A DNA stretch of 64,000 bases from Anabaena cylindrica PCC 7122 (GCF_000317695.1 NC_019772.1:124001-188000); one strand, 5' to 3'; shown: positions 34,096 through 43,614, numbered from the stretch's first letter. Program-made: numbers and translations. The notes: generated by a model not told the origin, from the letters alone.

Positions 34096-34887
34096 ATGTA
34101 CGACAATACCTGCAAATTTCTAGCTGAAAACTTCTCCACTGACTTTGCCACCTGGCTATTAGGTAAACCTATCTCTCTTACCAATCTCAAACCATCAGAA
34201 CTGTCAGTAGAGCCAATTCGTGCCGATTCCGTCATCTTTTTACAATCATCACAAATAATACTGCACATAGAATTTCAAACTCTTCCAGATGACGAGATAC
34301 CCTTTCGCATGACAGATTATCGCCTGCGGTTATACCGGAAATTTCCTGACAAAGAGATTTACCAAGTCGTAATTTATCTAACGCGCAGTGGTTTACCTTT
34401 AGTATTTGAAACTAGCTTTGTCACAGGCAGACTGAGCCATGAATTTAACGTAATTAGATTATGGGAGCAACCCACGGAGGTTTTTCAACAATATCCAGGA
34501 CTATTGCCATTGGCAGTTTTGACTAATACAAACGACTGTAGCCAAACTTTAAGTCAAGTAGCCAAACTAATTGATAATATTGAAGATAGAAGGATAAAAA
34601 GTAATATCACTGCTGCTACGGCAATTATATCTGGGTTAGCATTAAAAAAAGAAGTGATTCAAAGATTATTAAGGAGTGAAATTATGAAAGAGTCAGTAAT
34701 TTATCAAGAAATTCTGCTGGAGGGTAAGGCTGAAGGTAAGGCTGAAGGTAAGGCTGAAGGCAAGGCTGAAGGCAAGGCTGAAGAAAAAACTCGCATAGCC
34801 TTAAATATGCTCCATTCTGGTATTGCCATAGATTTAATTGCCCAACTAACAGGATTATCTATACAACAAGTCCAGGAATTACAATAG
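34096..34887 (+). CDS. Rpn-family PD-(D/E)XK nuclease / transposase-like protein
   Basis: 263-aa protein from ATG 34096, chosen because related proteins begin near MYDNTCKFLAENF; upstream ATGs at 34069 and 34033 are possible. The nuclease core is IRADSVIFL...ILHIEFQT, followed by PFRMTDYRLRLYRKFPDK and QVVIYL. Close to the end are five tandem GKAE units encoded by 12-bp DNA repeats (34723-34782), then a helix. Rpn-type proteins promote DNA breakage and recombination. The gene is flanked by two copies of a palindromic repeat. Confidence 0.85.
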   Translation: MYDNTCKFLAENFSTDFATWLLGKPISLTNLKPSELSVEPIRADSVIFLQSSQIILHIEFQTLPDDEIPFRMTDYRLRLYRKFPDKEIYQVVIYLTRSGLPLVFETSFVTGRLSHEFNVIRLWEQPTEVFQQYPGLLPLAVLTNTNDCSQTLSQVAKLIDNIEDRRIKSNITAATAIISGLALKKEVIQRLLRSEIMKESVIYQEILLEGKAEGKAEGKAEGKAEGKAEEKTRIALNMLHSGIAIDLIAQLTGLSIQQVQELQ

Positions 34888-34891
34888 TTAT

Positions 34892-34937
34892 GTTTGTAGC
34901 TGGCATTTTGCCAGCACTACAAGATTTTTATTATTTC
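34892..34937. repeat. Palindromic repeat flanking the Rpn-type gene, copy 2
   Basis: GTTTGTAGCTGGCATTTTGC then CAGCACTACAAG. The hairpin GTAGCTGGC/GCCAGCACTAC is complete here. It lies 23 bp upstream of cmr2 and may act as a terminator for the gene before it. Confidence 0.7.
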
Positions 34938-34959
34938 TCATACATCAAAACCTAATCAA

Positions 34960-37900
34960 ATGAATTTTTATCAACGTAAGTTATATGCACTACTACAAGC
35001 ACCTGAATTTGCTGATTGGGGAGATGGTGTATTATCTCAATTAGAATGTCTGACAAATGACCATGAGAATTTAAAAGCTTGGTGGAATGGGGTTAATAGC
35101 AATCAAAAAGGTGAAGATGCCCAAGCGATAGCTTCTGCCTCAGACCGCGTTAATCTATTTTACATAGAACGCAGAGAAAACCCACCACAAGTTACTGTGC
35201 GTCATCCGATAAGTGGACAAAAACAGCAAGTTACAACCTTACCGCCGCCAAGTAACACACCAGATATTAGCCAAATAAAAAATGAAATCGATCCCCAAAA
35301 AGTTTTCTGGTGGTTTTGGAGATTTTATCCAGAAATATTAGCAGCTACACAACCTGATGCCTTGTTATTTCCTGCACATACAGTTATCCCCGACTGTCCA
35401 CTACATAGCCACCAAAGTACGGTATCAGCGTTGACAGGTGCAATGTTTCCAGAAGAGTGGGAAGAGGGAGACTCAAAAACACCTTATTTATTAATATTTT
35501 CCTTCTCACCAGTACAGGAATTTATCAAATCCTCGCGGAAATTCCTTGATTTTTGGGCAGGTTCATATCTACTACATTACCTCAGCAGTCGGTTGTGCTG
35601 GCATATTGCCCAAGAATTAGGACCGGATGCTGTGATTGTACCTTCCCTATGGAGTCAAGAAATAATTGATGCGTTGATTGTTCAAAAATATCCAGATTTT
35701 GGATCTGATTTTGAACGTCTCCAAGAAGATAAAAAAACCCCGGTGGAAAGGTTTACAGATAAAACATCCACCAGCTTAAGTACTGCTGGATTTCCTAATA
35801 TGATTACAGTGTTGGTTCCGGGGAAAGAAGCAGCACAGAAATTGGGAACAGAACTAAAACTCAAACTAACCGAAGAATGGGTAAAGATAGGCGAAAAAGT
35901 GCAACTTTGTATCAGAGAAAAAGTAATTGAATATTTAAAAAAACAACCTACAAATATAGATAAAATATTAGAAGAAACTTTTGGTGATTTAACTGAATTA
36001 TCAGATGAATTCCTCAAACCCTATAGACATGAATTGAGACTTATTCAACAAGAAAGCTGTTGGGAGTGGAACAAACTCTGGAATGAACAACTCAAGCATA
36101 CTTGGGAACCTTACTGGGCTGCGGTTCCTTTAGGAAGTCCAGACTTACCATTAATTAAAGATAAAGAAAATAGTATTTTTGATGAAACCTGGATTAAAGT
36201 TCAGCAAGAAATCGCCTACGCATTGATAGATTTACCTTCCGAAGCTGAAGCCAATGTTTATAACACTCTGAATGTGGGGACTTGGTGGGGAAGCCTACAA
36301 CAAAGATTGCGGATATGTCTGATTGCAGTCAAAAATACTCGTAATTGGCAAATCCCCACCGCACCAGGGGAACGCTCAACTATATCTGGACAATTTAGTG
36401 CTGTTCACCCCCGTTTTAACTATACCAAATTTGCAGAAGGAGCCGGGACTCATGCTAGTTCAATGCGCCTATTTTGGCTACTAATTTCTCAAGCATTTCC
36501 AGGATTGTTTAATGGTTCTGAAAAGTTGAACGCTTTGGAACTCACAAAGCGAATGGCGTGGGTTTATGGGGGAGTTGCAGAAGAATTGGGAGTAAAAATT
36601 GTTGACGAATCTTTGTTAAATGAAGAAGATATTAAAGAATTTGAAACTGATATAGACGTAAAAGAAATTGATTACGAGCAGTTAATCAGATTTCCTAATC
36701 TAAGTTCAATTGCTGCTGCCCGCTTTGCTTCTGAACGTCCTGATTTACTAGAAAAATATTGGCAAAATTTAAACACACTACTTAAAAAGTATTGGGATCA
36801 GCAAGTTACCAAAAAAAATGACTTGGAAACTTATAAACAGCAAAAACGTGATTTTTATAGTAAAACTCGACGACCCTTTCATATTAGCAATACAGACGCA
36901 GAAATCAAAATAAAACTACCCCATCTTCGGAAGAGTTATAACGGTGTCATGTTCTCTGGTAAATGGTTGGCAGATGATATGGGTTTGAAAGGTGACGCTG
37001 TTGCTGAACTCAAGAATTTGGTTGACAAAGCACACAGCGACACAGGTTTTGGTGACAGCAGTCCCGCAGATTGGTGGGTAATTATTCTAGCTGATGGCGA
37101 TAGCATGGGTAGTTACGTTTCTGGAGAGAAACTAAAAAAATACAGATTTTATGTTGAAGAAGATACTGTTGATAAAACTCATGACAATTTTGACAATAAT
37201 TTATTTAATCAGTTTCTTCAGGAAACAACCAAGCGCATGGGTCCAGCTACCCATGTGGGTTTAAACCGCGCTTTGTTAGACTTTTCTAACCGTCTCGTCC
37301 CCTACTTAACTGAAAAACGCTTCTGTGGTCGTGTCATTTACAGTGGTGGTGATGATGTCAAAGTGGTCTTACCTCTGGAAGACTTACCAGAATATATATT
37401 ATCTCTGCGTGCTGCATGGTGTGGTGGCGAAGATCCACATCAAGAATTTACTAATTCTCGCAATGATACCGAAAACAAAGTTACTGGCTATTGGCATCCT
37501 ACCGACAAGGTAAAAGGATTACCAAAACGTCCTCACTTCACAATGGGAAAGGACGCAACCATGAGTGCGGGGGTGATAATTGCTCATAAAAGCGTTCCTC
37601 TCCCCACTGTTCTAGAAAGCTTATGGGAAGCAGAAGGAGAAAGGGCAAAAAAAATCCCTGGTAAAGATGGTCTTTGCTTCCGTGTAATATACGGTGGTGG
37701 GAATCAATTAGAAGCTCTTATGAAGGGTGAGTTATTAGAAACATGGTGGGAATGGGTCAAGGAATATGAAACTTATCAAGAAAAACTCAGTCCCTTACTG
37801 TATCGGTTAGCAGAAGAACTTCCCCGTCGCGCTGCCATTACTGATAATTACTATTTATTCTCTAAAGCAGCTAAAGTCATCATGGACAGTCGTGATAGCA

Positions 37901-38091
37901 GCAAACAACTTGAGCCGACATTTGCCAAAATTGAAAAGTGGTTAGATAAATGGGAAGATTGGGTAAAATCAGCCTCACAAAATAATCTTGAACCAATTGG
38001 TACTACACCAGAAGATTTAGGTAAAATTTTGAGATTTACCGCTTTTTGGATTGATAAGCGGGTAGAACGTTTGAAATGGGGTGAAAAATAA
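34960..38091 (+). CDS. cmr2: Cmr2 (Cas10), signature subunit of type III-B
   Basis: 1,043-aa Cas10. The first palm-like part carries PYLLIFSFSPVQEFIKSSRK; the second has ILADGDSMGSY and the cyclase motif SGGDDVKVVLP with GGDD near residues 796-799. Intact GGDD predicts cyclic oligoadenylate synthesis when target RNA is bound. I see no HD nuclease motif at the N-terminus, so ssDNA cleavage is doubtful. It begins the cmr operon; cmr3 follows after 3 bp. Confidence 0.95.
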   Translation: MNFYQRKLYALLQAPEFADWGDGVLSQLECLTNDHENLKAWWNGVNSNQKGEDAQAIASASDRVNLFYIERRENPPQVTVRHPISGQKQQVTTLPPPSNTPDISQIKNEIDPQKVFWWFWRFYPEILAATQPDALLFPAHTVIPDCPLHSHQSTVSALTGAMFPEEWEEGDSKTPYLLIFSFSPVQEFIKSSRKFLDFWAGSYLLHYLSSRLCWHIAQELGPDAVIVPSLWSQEIIDALIVQKYPDFGSDFERLQEDKKTPVERFTDKTSTSLSTAGFPNMITVLVPGKEAAQKLGTELKLKLTEEWVKIGEKVQLCIREKVIEYLKKQPTNIDKILEETFGDLTELSDEFLKPYRHELRLIQQESCWEWNKLWNEQLKHTWEPYWAAVPLGSPDLPLIKDKENSIFDETWIKVQQEIAYALIDLPSEAEANVYNTLNVGTWWGSLQQRLRICLIAVKNTRNWQIPTAPGERSTISGQFSAVHPRFNYTKFAEGAGTHASSMRLFWLLISQAFPGLFNGSEKLNALELTKRMAWVYGGVAEELGVKIVDESLLNEEDIKEFETDIDVKEIDYEQLIRFPNLSSIAAARFASERPDLLEKYWQNLNTLLKKYWDQQVTKKNDLETYKQQKRDFYSKTRRPFHISNTDAEIKIKLPHLRKSYNGVMFSGKWLADDMGLKGDAVAELKNLVDKAHSDTGFGDSSPADWWVIILADGDSMGSYVSGEKLKKYRFYVEEDTVDKTHDNFDNNLFNQFLQETTKRMGPATHVGLNRALLDFSNRLVPYLTEKRFCGRVIYSGGDDVKVVLPLEDLPEYILSLRAAWCGGEDPHQEFTNSRNDTENKVTGYWHPTDKVKGLPKRPHFTMGKDATMSAGVIIAHKSVPLPTVLESLWEAEGERAKKIPGKDGLCFRVIYGGGNQLEALMKGELLETWWEWVKEYETYQEKLSPLLYRLAEELPRRAAITDNYYLFSKAAKVIMDSRDSSKQLEPTFAKIEKWLDKWEDWVKSASQNNLEPIGTTPEDLGKILRFTAFWIDKRVERLKWGEK

Positions 38092-38094
38092 TAT

Positions 38095-39306
38095 ATGCAC
38101 TGGTATAAGATTACTCCTTTAGATTTACTCCTGTTTCGAGATTGTAAACCCTTTAGCCCTGGTGATGGTTCATGGGCAAAAGGCTTATTTCCACCGATGC
38201 CAATTACAGTATTTCAGGCAATGCGATCGCTTTTACCACAAACTAATCATGAAAACCGTACCCAGCGCCATCTAAGTTTTCTCGGACCATTTTTATTAGA
38301 CAGTCAGCAGACTTTATGGCTACCCACACCCAAAGATTTAGTTTGTCTATATCCCCCAGGACAAGACCGCAAAACCGCCACTGATAATTGGAGCGAAATT
38401 CTACACCTACAAACGATTCCCAAAGATGAAGAAGCATGGAAGCATTTAGCATTTGATGAAGAAGAGATCGACCCGTTAGTTCTTAATAAAAAATGGGATG
38501 GTAATATTAGCCCACCTAAACCTTGGATCAAAGCCGAAGCACTGTTTGGTTATCTTAGAGGTCAAAAAAATCACAGTAATTGCGCTCAAAAAGACTCTGA
38601 AAAACCTAGCACTAGTTGGGATCAAAAAGACTTTCACCACAATCCTTGGAAGACACAGGTTTTACCTCATATCCAAATGCAACCTGACAAGCGACAGGTT
38701 AAAGATGCTGATGGTTACTTTACCGAAGTTGCAGTCCGCCTGGAAGATGGATGGTGTTTTATCGCGGCTTTGAGTGTGGATATTTTAGCAAGGGAAAGCA
38801 TTGTCCGGTTAGGAGGTGAGGGACATCGGGCTTTAGTATCACACCTGGAGCCAAATGACACATTGAAAGGCCAACTTGATTTTTTGCTAGAGAGCGATAG
38901 CGAAGCGCTGCTGCAAGCAGTTCGCATACCACCAGATTACTCATCTACAGTACCAAACTTTGCCTATCTCCTGACACCCGGACTAGGGCTATTTGAGGAA
39001 ACAAGTTACAGAGCCTATCCCCAAGCTTGGAAGGAACATCTCAAAGGCTGTGCTACCGATAAAGCTTTACTGTGGGGTGGTGTCTCCACATTGCGTAAAG
39101 ATATAGACAACAACAAAACAAGGGAGGAATCTGCTTTACTACCGCAAAGAGCATTTGTACCGCCGGGGACAGTATATTTATTTAATCATGAAGTAGCAAC
39201 AAACCAGCAAGTTTTACCCAATGGGGATGTAAATTGGTTACAGACTTTTAGAAGGCTTAATTATGGAAAACTTTTATGGGGAAGAAGGAATTTAATCAAT
39301 GAGTGA
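38095..39306 (+). CDS. cmr3: Cmr3 (Cas5 group) crRNA-handle binding subunit
   Basis: 403-aa protein starting MHWYKITPLDLLLFRDCKPF, then FSPGDGSWAKGLFPPMPITV, a typical Cmr3 opening. Later FTEVAVRLEDGW and the glycine-rich LGGEGHRALVSHLEP fit RAMP folds. The C-terminus carries PPGTVYLFNHE. It overlaps cmr4 by 8 bp. A stretch of short Lys/Asn-rich sequence around residues 150-190 looks like a loop insertion. Confidence 0.93.
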   Translation: MHWYKITPLDLLLFRDCKPFSPGDGSWAKGLFPPMPITVFQAMRSLLPQTNHENRTQRHLSFLGPFLLDSQQTLWLPTPKDLVCLYPPGQDRKTATDNWSEILHLQTIPKDEEAWKHLAFDEEEIDPLVLNKKWDGNISPPKPWIKAEALFGYLRGQKNHSNCAQKDSEKPSTSWDQKDFHHNPWKTQVLPHIQMQPDKRQVKDADGYFTEVAVRLEDGWCFIAALSVDILARESIVRLGGEGHRALVSHLEPNDTLKGQLDFLLESDSEALLQAVRIPPDYSSTVPNFAYLLTPGLGLFEETSYRAYPQAWKEHLKGCATDKALLWGGVSTLRKDIDNNKTREESALLPQRAFVPPGTVYLFNHEVATNQQVLPNGDVNWLQTFRRLNYGKLLWGRRNLINE

Positions 39307-40198
39307 TTTTCGTACTGGATATCTTTATGCACTTGCACCAGTTCATTGTGGTGGTGAAGGTGATTTAGGAAATATCTTAGATATTGTCCGCGAAGTACAC
39401 ACGGATTTTCCTTATATTCCCGGCTCTTCTCTTAGAGGTAGTGTGCGCTGGGATGTAAACTCTATTGACCCAGCTATCGCAGATAAATTATTTGGTAAAG
39501 AATTAAGTGCAGATGGACAAATGGGAGTTCATCAAGTTTGGTTTGGTGATGCCCGCTTGTTATGGATACCGATGCGAACAATGGCAATGGGTAATCGTAA
39601 TGTATTTACCTGGGTAAGCTGTCATTCACTAATCCGCGACCATGCACTACTATCTGGATTACCAATCAGTGATTTGCCTAATCATCCTGTAGGAACTCAA
39701 GCGGGTAGTTATTACGTTGCTGATGCTCAATTGCAAGTTTCTGGATTCACGAACGAACAAAAACAAGCGATCGCTCTAGCTGGGGATTGGCAAGAATCAC
39801 TTGGTAATGCGATTCAGTCAACCTGGAATAATAACCGGATTGTCCTGGCTGATAGTGATTTTCAAACTTTAATGGAGCATTCGCTATGGACACAGATTCG
39901 CAACAAAATTAATAAATCTGAGGATAATGAAGATGATTCTGAAGGTGGTGCAGAAATATTTTGGACGGATGTTTGCATTCCCAGAGATACTATTCTCTAC
40001 TACCCCTGGGGTTACAAATTAAACAAAACTAACCCCATAGCCCAACGGGAACATGATTGTTTGATGGATGTTGTGACTGGGTTATTTCAAGTCGGAGGAC
40101 AGGCTAACGTCGGGCGAGGTTGGGTGCAAGGGTGGGTGACAAATAATACTTTGCCTGTGATATTGAATACAAATAAACTTATGCAAGTGGAGATGTAA
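39299..40198 (+). CDS. cmr4: Cmr4 (Cas7 group) backbone and target-RNA nuclease
   Basis: 299-aa protein. The opening TGYLYALAPVHCGGEGDLGN continues ILDIVREVHTDF and PYIPGSSLRGSVRWD, the Cmr4 signature. Asp28 (in ILDIVRE) aligns by motif with the catalytic Asp that cuts target RNA at 6-nt steps. The glycine-rich end QVGGQANVGRGWVQGW is also typical. It starts inside the cmr3 stop region and is followed by cmr5 after 2 bp. Confidence 0.95.
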   Translation: MSDFRTGYLYALAPVHCGGEGDLGNILDIVREVHTDFPYIPGSSLRGSVRWDVNSIDPAIADKLFGKELSADGQMGVHQVWFGDARLLWIPMRTMAMGNRNVFTWVSCHSLIRDHALLSGLPISDLPNHPVGTQAGSYYVADAQLQVSGFTNEQKQAIALAGDWQESLGNAIQSTWNNNRIVLADSDFQTLMEHSLWTQIRNKINKSEDNEDDSEGGAEIFWTDVCIPRDTILYYPWGYKLNKTNPIAQREHDCLMDVVTGLFQVGGQANVGRGWVQGWVTNNTLPVILNTNKLMQVEM

Positions 40199-40200
40199 TT

Positions 40201-40662
40201 ATGGTGGAACCACAACAGATAAGTTTGACAGATGGTGAATACTTGGAGAAAAGACCAGACAAAAACGTAATTTTGATTAAACCAGAGCAAATGAGTCTGA
40301 CGGCTCATCAACATATTCAAAACTATCTTGAAAGTAGTCTCAACCCTGCAATTAGCAAAGAAGAGTTAAATGCGATTTTAAGGCTATCTCAGCATTTACG
40401 GGTTTTTGGGTTACTCTCGGCCGCTGCCTATGTCAACCAAACAAATGCTCAAGGAGGAATAGTGCGATCGCGTATTCTTCCCGTGTGGAAATCGCTGCTT
40501 GGTCAACTGATCAATTCAGAAACACCACCTTCTGAAGAAGAACTGCGCGAGATGATTGTTCAAATGGCAAAAGAAGAACCAACAAAATATATGGCAACTT
40601 GGCGCAAGTCTATGATTTTATCTAACCATTGGAATTTTTGGGCAAGAGCTTATTCTGCATAA
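40201..40662 (+). CDS. cmr5: Cmr5, small subunit of the Cmr complex
   Basis: 153-aa helical protein; residues 35-153 (LRLSQHLRVFGLLSAAAYVN, ARAYSA end) show the Cmr5 pattern in which a hydrophobic FGLLSAAAY helix is followed by basic helices. The first 35 residues are an extra N-terminal segment. The start is 2 bp after the cmr4 stop. Confidence 0.9.
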   Translation: MVEPQQISLTDGEYLEKRPDKNVILIKPEQMSLTAHQHIQNYLESSLNPAISKEELNAILRLSQHLRVFGLLSAAAYVNQTNAQGGIVRSRILPVWKSLLGQLINSETPPSEEELREMIVQMAKEEPTKYMATWRKSMILSNHWNFWARAYSA

Positions 40663-40696
40663 TTTAACTTTTAACTTTTAACCCTTAACTGAAGTT

Positions 40697-42421
40697 ATGT
40701 ACACTGCACCTCAACTGGTTAATTTATTAGAAAAACAACATCAACGCCGAGGAATATCGAATTTATTTAAAAAAGGGATTTTTACTCTGCAATGGAGAAG
40801 TAAAGTTGGTTGCTTTCCTCATCCCGATGTAGAAACAATGGTTTCTGCGGGAGAACCTTGTGGTGCTTGGTACGTTGCTAATGGACGACCAGGAGATAAA
40901 CGCGAATTAGATAAAAACTTGGCTCAAATGCCAGAACTTCCCTTGAATGGCTATATTCCTGGTTCTTCAATTCGGGGAATTGTGCGTGCATGGGCAATGA
41001 AACGTCCCAGTATTCGTAAGCAAATGTTGAATTTGCTGGGATGTCAACAAGGAAATGTCATTAAAGAAGGCAAAATCGAATTTTTAGATGCATGGCCTGA
41101 AACGGCAACCAAACTTGTTTTAGATATAGTTAACCCACAGCAAAACTTCCAGGTCTACCATGAGGGGCAAGGTAAACCACTTTCAATTTATACTTTGGGA
41201 GATGGTGAGGATACTATTCCAGTAACAGTAGCAATTCGAGGGATTCCCGGAGAAGTTAGCCCCAAAGAAGTACAAACAGTTTGGGAATGGGTACAGCAAG
41301 CATTGAGTATTCATGGAGTTGGCAGTCGTACATCTGCGGGATATGGTCAGATTAAAGCACCTAGTGACTTTAGACCATCAGTAGAATTGCGTCAAGTTGA
41401 AAATGGCTCCACTACTAAAACCTTTGAGTTTAAACTCTACAGCCAGGGTTGTGCTGGTGCAAATCGACAACAACAAGAGTTACGTCCTTCCCACTGGCGC
41501 GGTTGGTTGCGTTCTTGGATATTGCGGTTTTTATTGGGAGTCATGTCGAAAGATAACGCAGAGAGAACCTTATGGGAACTCATGGGAATCATAGAACCAG
41601 ATACCCACAAAGGTTGTGTACAAATCCGTATGATTCCGGGGGAAGAGATTTGGGGCGATAGCTCAAGTAACCAACCCTACTTTTATGTTTGGGAGGGGAA
41701 ATTACAAGTTACTGCACCAAGCGAAATTCTCAACAAAATTATTTTACCAATTATCCGATTTGCAGTTAGTACAGGCGGTGTTGGTAGAGGTTGGCGACGA
41801 CCATTACATATTTTCTATATGGAAACTAATAACAGATCTGCAACACGGGGAAGTCATTTAGTCATCAAACACCAAATTACTAATCCAAATACTAAAAATC
41901 GAGAGACACAAGTTTACAGACTGCCACCTAAGCCAGAAAATTGGACTTCTACCTATGATAATTGGTTGACGGCTGTGCGATCGCAGTGGGCTGAGAGAAT
42001 CAACACTAATGCAAATCAGTCATTAGAAGCTGAGGTATTTTCACCCCGTACTTGTGCTGTTTATGCCGTTCCCGGGCCTTATGCCAATCCCATAGACGAG
42101 AATGATTTTGAGTGGCTAGAAACTGATGGGGTAGAAACTCGTGGAGAAGGTATGCACCTCATTTACGAACAAACTCCTCCGCGCAATTATAAACGTAATC
42201 CAGATATCGGAGGAAATGCAGCCGATAAAAATCCTCATTGTTCATGGGCAAGTATTAAGCGAATTAATATCCCCAGTCATGAAATAGAAGTAGATTGTCA
42301 AGAAATTGTTTGCTTATTTATGGGAGGAAAATCACCTCAGTCAAATCATATCCGCGCCCGGTTTCTTCAAGACTTAAACGAAATAGAGGGTAATGTACAT
42401 TTATTCGGTATTTCTCCATAA
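40697..42421 (+). CDS. Cmr6-Cmr1 fusion, two RAMP domains in one protein
   Basis: 574-aa protein, about twice the usual Cmr6 size. The N-terminal half (1-240) has Cmr6 features: LNGYIPGSSIRGIVRAWAMK and GSRTSAGYGQIK. The C-terminal half (245-574) has Cmr1-like features: AGANRQQQELRPSHWRGWLR, WILRFLLG and STGGVGRGWRRPLHIFY. No separate cmr1 gene is found in the operon. A 34-bp gap with a CTTTTAA tract separates it from cmr5. It would supply both crRNA 3'-end subunits. Confidence 0.8.
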   Translation: MYTAPQLVNLLEKQHQRRGISNLFKKGIFTLQWRSKVGCFPHPDVETMVSAGEPCGAWYVANGRPGDKRELDKNLAQMPELPLNGYIPGSSIRGIVRAWAMKRPSIRKQMLNLLGCQQGNVIKEGKIEFLDAWPETATKLVLDIVNPQQNFQVYHEGQGKPLSIYTLGDGEDTIPVTVAIRGIPGEVSPKEVQTVWEWVQQALSIHGVGSRTSAGYGQIKAPSDFRPSVELRQVENGSTTKTFEFKLYSQGCAGANRQQQELRPSHWRGWLRSWILRFLLGVMSKDNAERTLWELMGIIEPDTHKGCVQIRMIPGEEIWGDSSSNQPYFYVWEGKLQVTAPSEILNKIILPIIRFAVSTGGVGRGWRRPLHIFYMETNNRSATRGSHLVIKHQITNPNTKNRETQVYRLPPKPENWTSTYDNWLTAVRSQWAERINTNANQSLEAEVFSPRTCAVYAVPGPYANPIDENDFEWLETDGVETRGEGMHLIYEQTPPRNYKRNPDIGGNAADKNPHCSWASIKRINIPSHEIEVDCQEIVCLFMGGKSPQSNHIRARFLQDLNEIEGNVHLFGISP

Positions 42422-42464
42422 ATTATTCTGCTGCACAAGCGAACGGGAAATTACCAAGAATTAG

Positions 42465-43319
42465 TTAAAATTTCTTCCAAGCATCAGCAACATAAGCCGA
42501 ATCAACCACAGTACCAATTAAATTTACAGGAGTATTTGCTGACGCATAGTATTTAACTTTTTGTGATAGCCCATCAATAGCATTAATTCTTTGCTTACCA
42601 GGACGAATATAAACTACTAAAACAGCCCTATTTGGTAGTAGATTAAGAACTTTCTGAAGTTGGTCAACTACTCTGTCTTCTATTAATTTGCTGATTTCTA
42701 TTTCTGTTAAATCATTTTTCTCTGTATCTGCAATTAATTGGTAATTTACCAAATCTAGAATTACAACGTCGCCAGAAAGCTTAATGCGTTTGGCTGCGTT
42801 TACAATTTGTGCAGATTTAAATCCTCGTTGTGCCAATAGTTGATATTCTTCTGGATAATCATCTGGTATGAGTGGCTGCTGTTGTGGAATTACATAATCA
42901 ATAGATATTCCTCCAACTACTTTTTCTCTGTCTAAAATTTGTTGAAGATTACTAACTTGTTGTCCCACGACTTCACTGACTGATGTTTGTAGTCGTCGTT
43001 CAACTTCCTGACGCACTAGCTGACGTGCTTCTTTAAGACTTTGATTAAACAGGTAAACACTGATAGCCCCAGCTACTCCTAAAATTAATGCCAGCACCAC
43101 AAACGAAACATTAATTGCACCAACAAAACTACCAAAACTATTATTCAAACGTGTATTAGCATCTTGTAGAAACTGGATTTGGCTTTTGAGCAGTTCGACA
43201 TCAGGTACTGGTGATGGTTTGGGAGTTGATGGAGAGGGAGAAGGAGTTTGGGCGACGAATAATACCCAATTCTGAATTAGCCATACTCCAGCTAAATTAT
43301 ACAGATTTTGCAAGTGCAT
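42465..43319 (-). CDS. Membrane-anchored protein convergent with the cmr operon
   Basis: 284-aa protein. An N-terminal hydrophobic stretch (residues 8-24) and a proline-rich linker are followed by a strong transmembrane helix (about 66-90; NVSFVVLALILGVAGAISVY). A coiled coil follows (95-135), then a C-terminal alpha/beta domain (140-284) with strands such as GDVVILDLVNYQL and RAVLVVYIRPGKQ, which looks Rossmann-like. I cannot name the family. Position beside a type III-B operon suggests a membrane effector or sensor of the CRISPR response; this is inference. Confidence 0.6.
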   Translation of the reverse strand: MHLQNLYNLAGVWLIQNWVLFVAQTPSPSPSTPKPSPVPDVELLKSQIQFLQDANTRLNNSFGSFVGAINVSFVVLALILGVAGAISVYLFNQSLKEARQLVRQEVERRLQTSVSEVVGQQVSNLQQILDREKVVGGISIDYVIPQQQPLIPDDYPEEYQLLAQRGFKSAQIVNAAKRIKLSGDVVILDLVNYQLIADTEKNDLTEIEISKLIEDRVVDQLQKVLNLLPNRAVLVVYIRPGKQRINAIDGLSQKVKYYASANTPVNLIGTVVDSAYVADAWKKF

Positions 43320-43385
43320 ACAGAATTATTTTATTTCCAGTTTATTTTCTAGTATATAAACACTCAGGTCTAAAGATACCCTCGA

Positions 43386-43614
43386 TGGGAGCATCTCAAA
43401 TTTGTTAGAACAGATGAACTAGCAGCTAGGGGTGAAAATCAGCGAAAATAAAGGAAGAAATCAAGGGAGCATCTCAATTATGGAACCAGCTAATCAGAAA
43501 AAACTTCAGGAGCATCTCAAAGCCATAGCCGGAATTCTATATCAAGAAGCAAAAACTGAAAAATTAGAAAGTTTAGCAGGAATTGAAAGAACAATTCTTA
43601 GCAGACTTTATTGA
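43386..43614 (+). mobile_element. Probable insertion-sequence remnant
   Basis: GGGAGCATCTCAA occurs at 43386 and again at 43465, and GGAGCATCTCAAA a third time at 43509 inside a short frame. That frame (ATG 43480 to stop 43614, 44 aa; MEPANQKKLQEHLKAIAG) resembles the start of a transposase of the ISKra4 kind but stops after 44 residues. The rest of the element is not visible, so it is a deleted copy. The family is tentative. Confidence 0.35.

Noticed and set aside
43432..43479. Upstream extension of the short transposase-like frame
   Set aside because: The extension covers a repeated GGGAGCATCTCAA motif; the ATG at 43480 fits the transposase-like start better.
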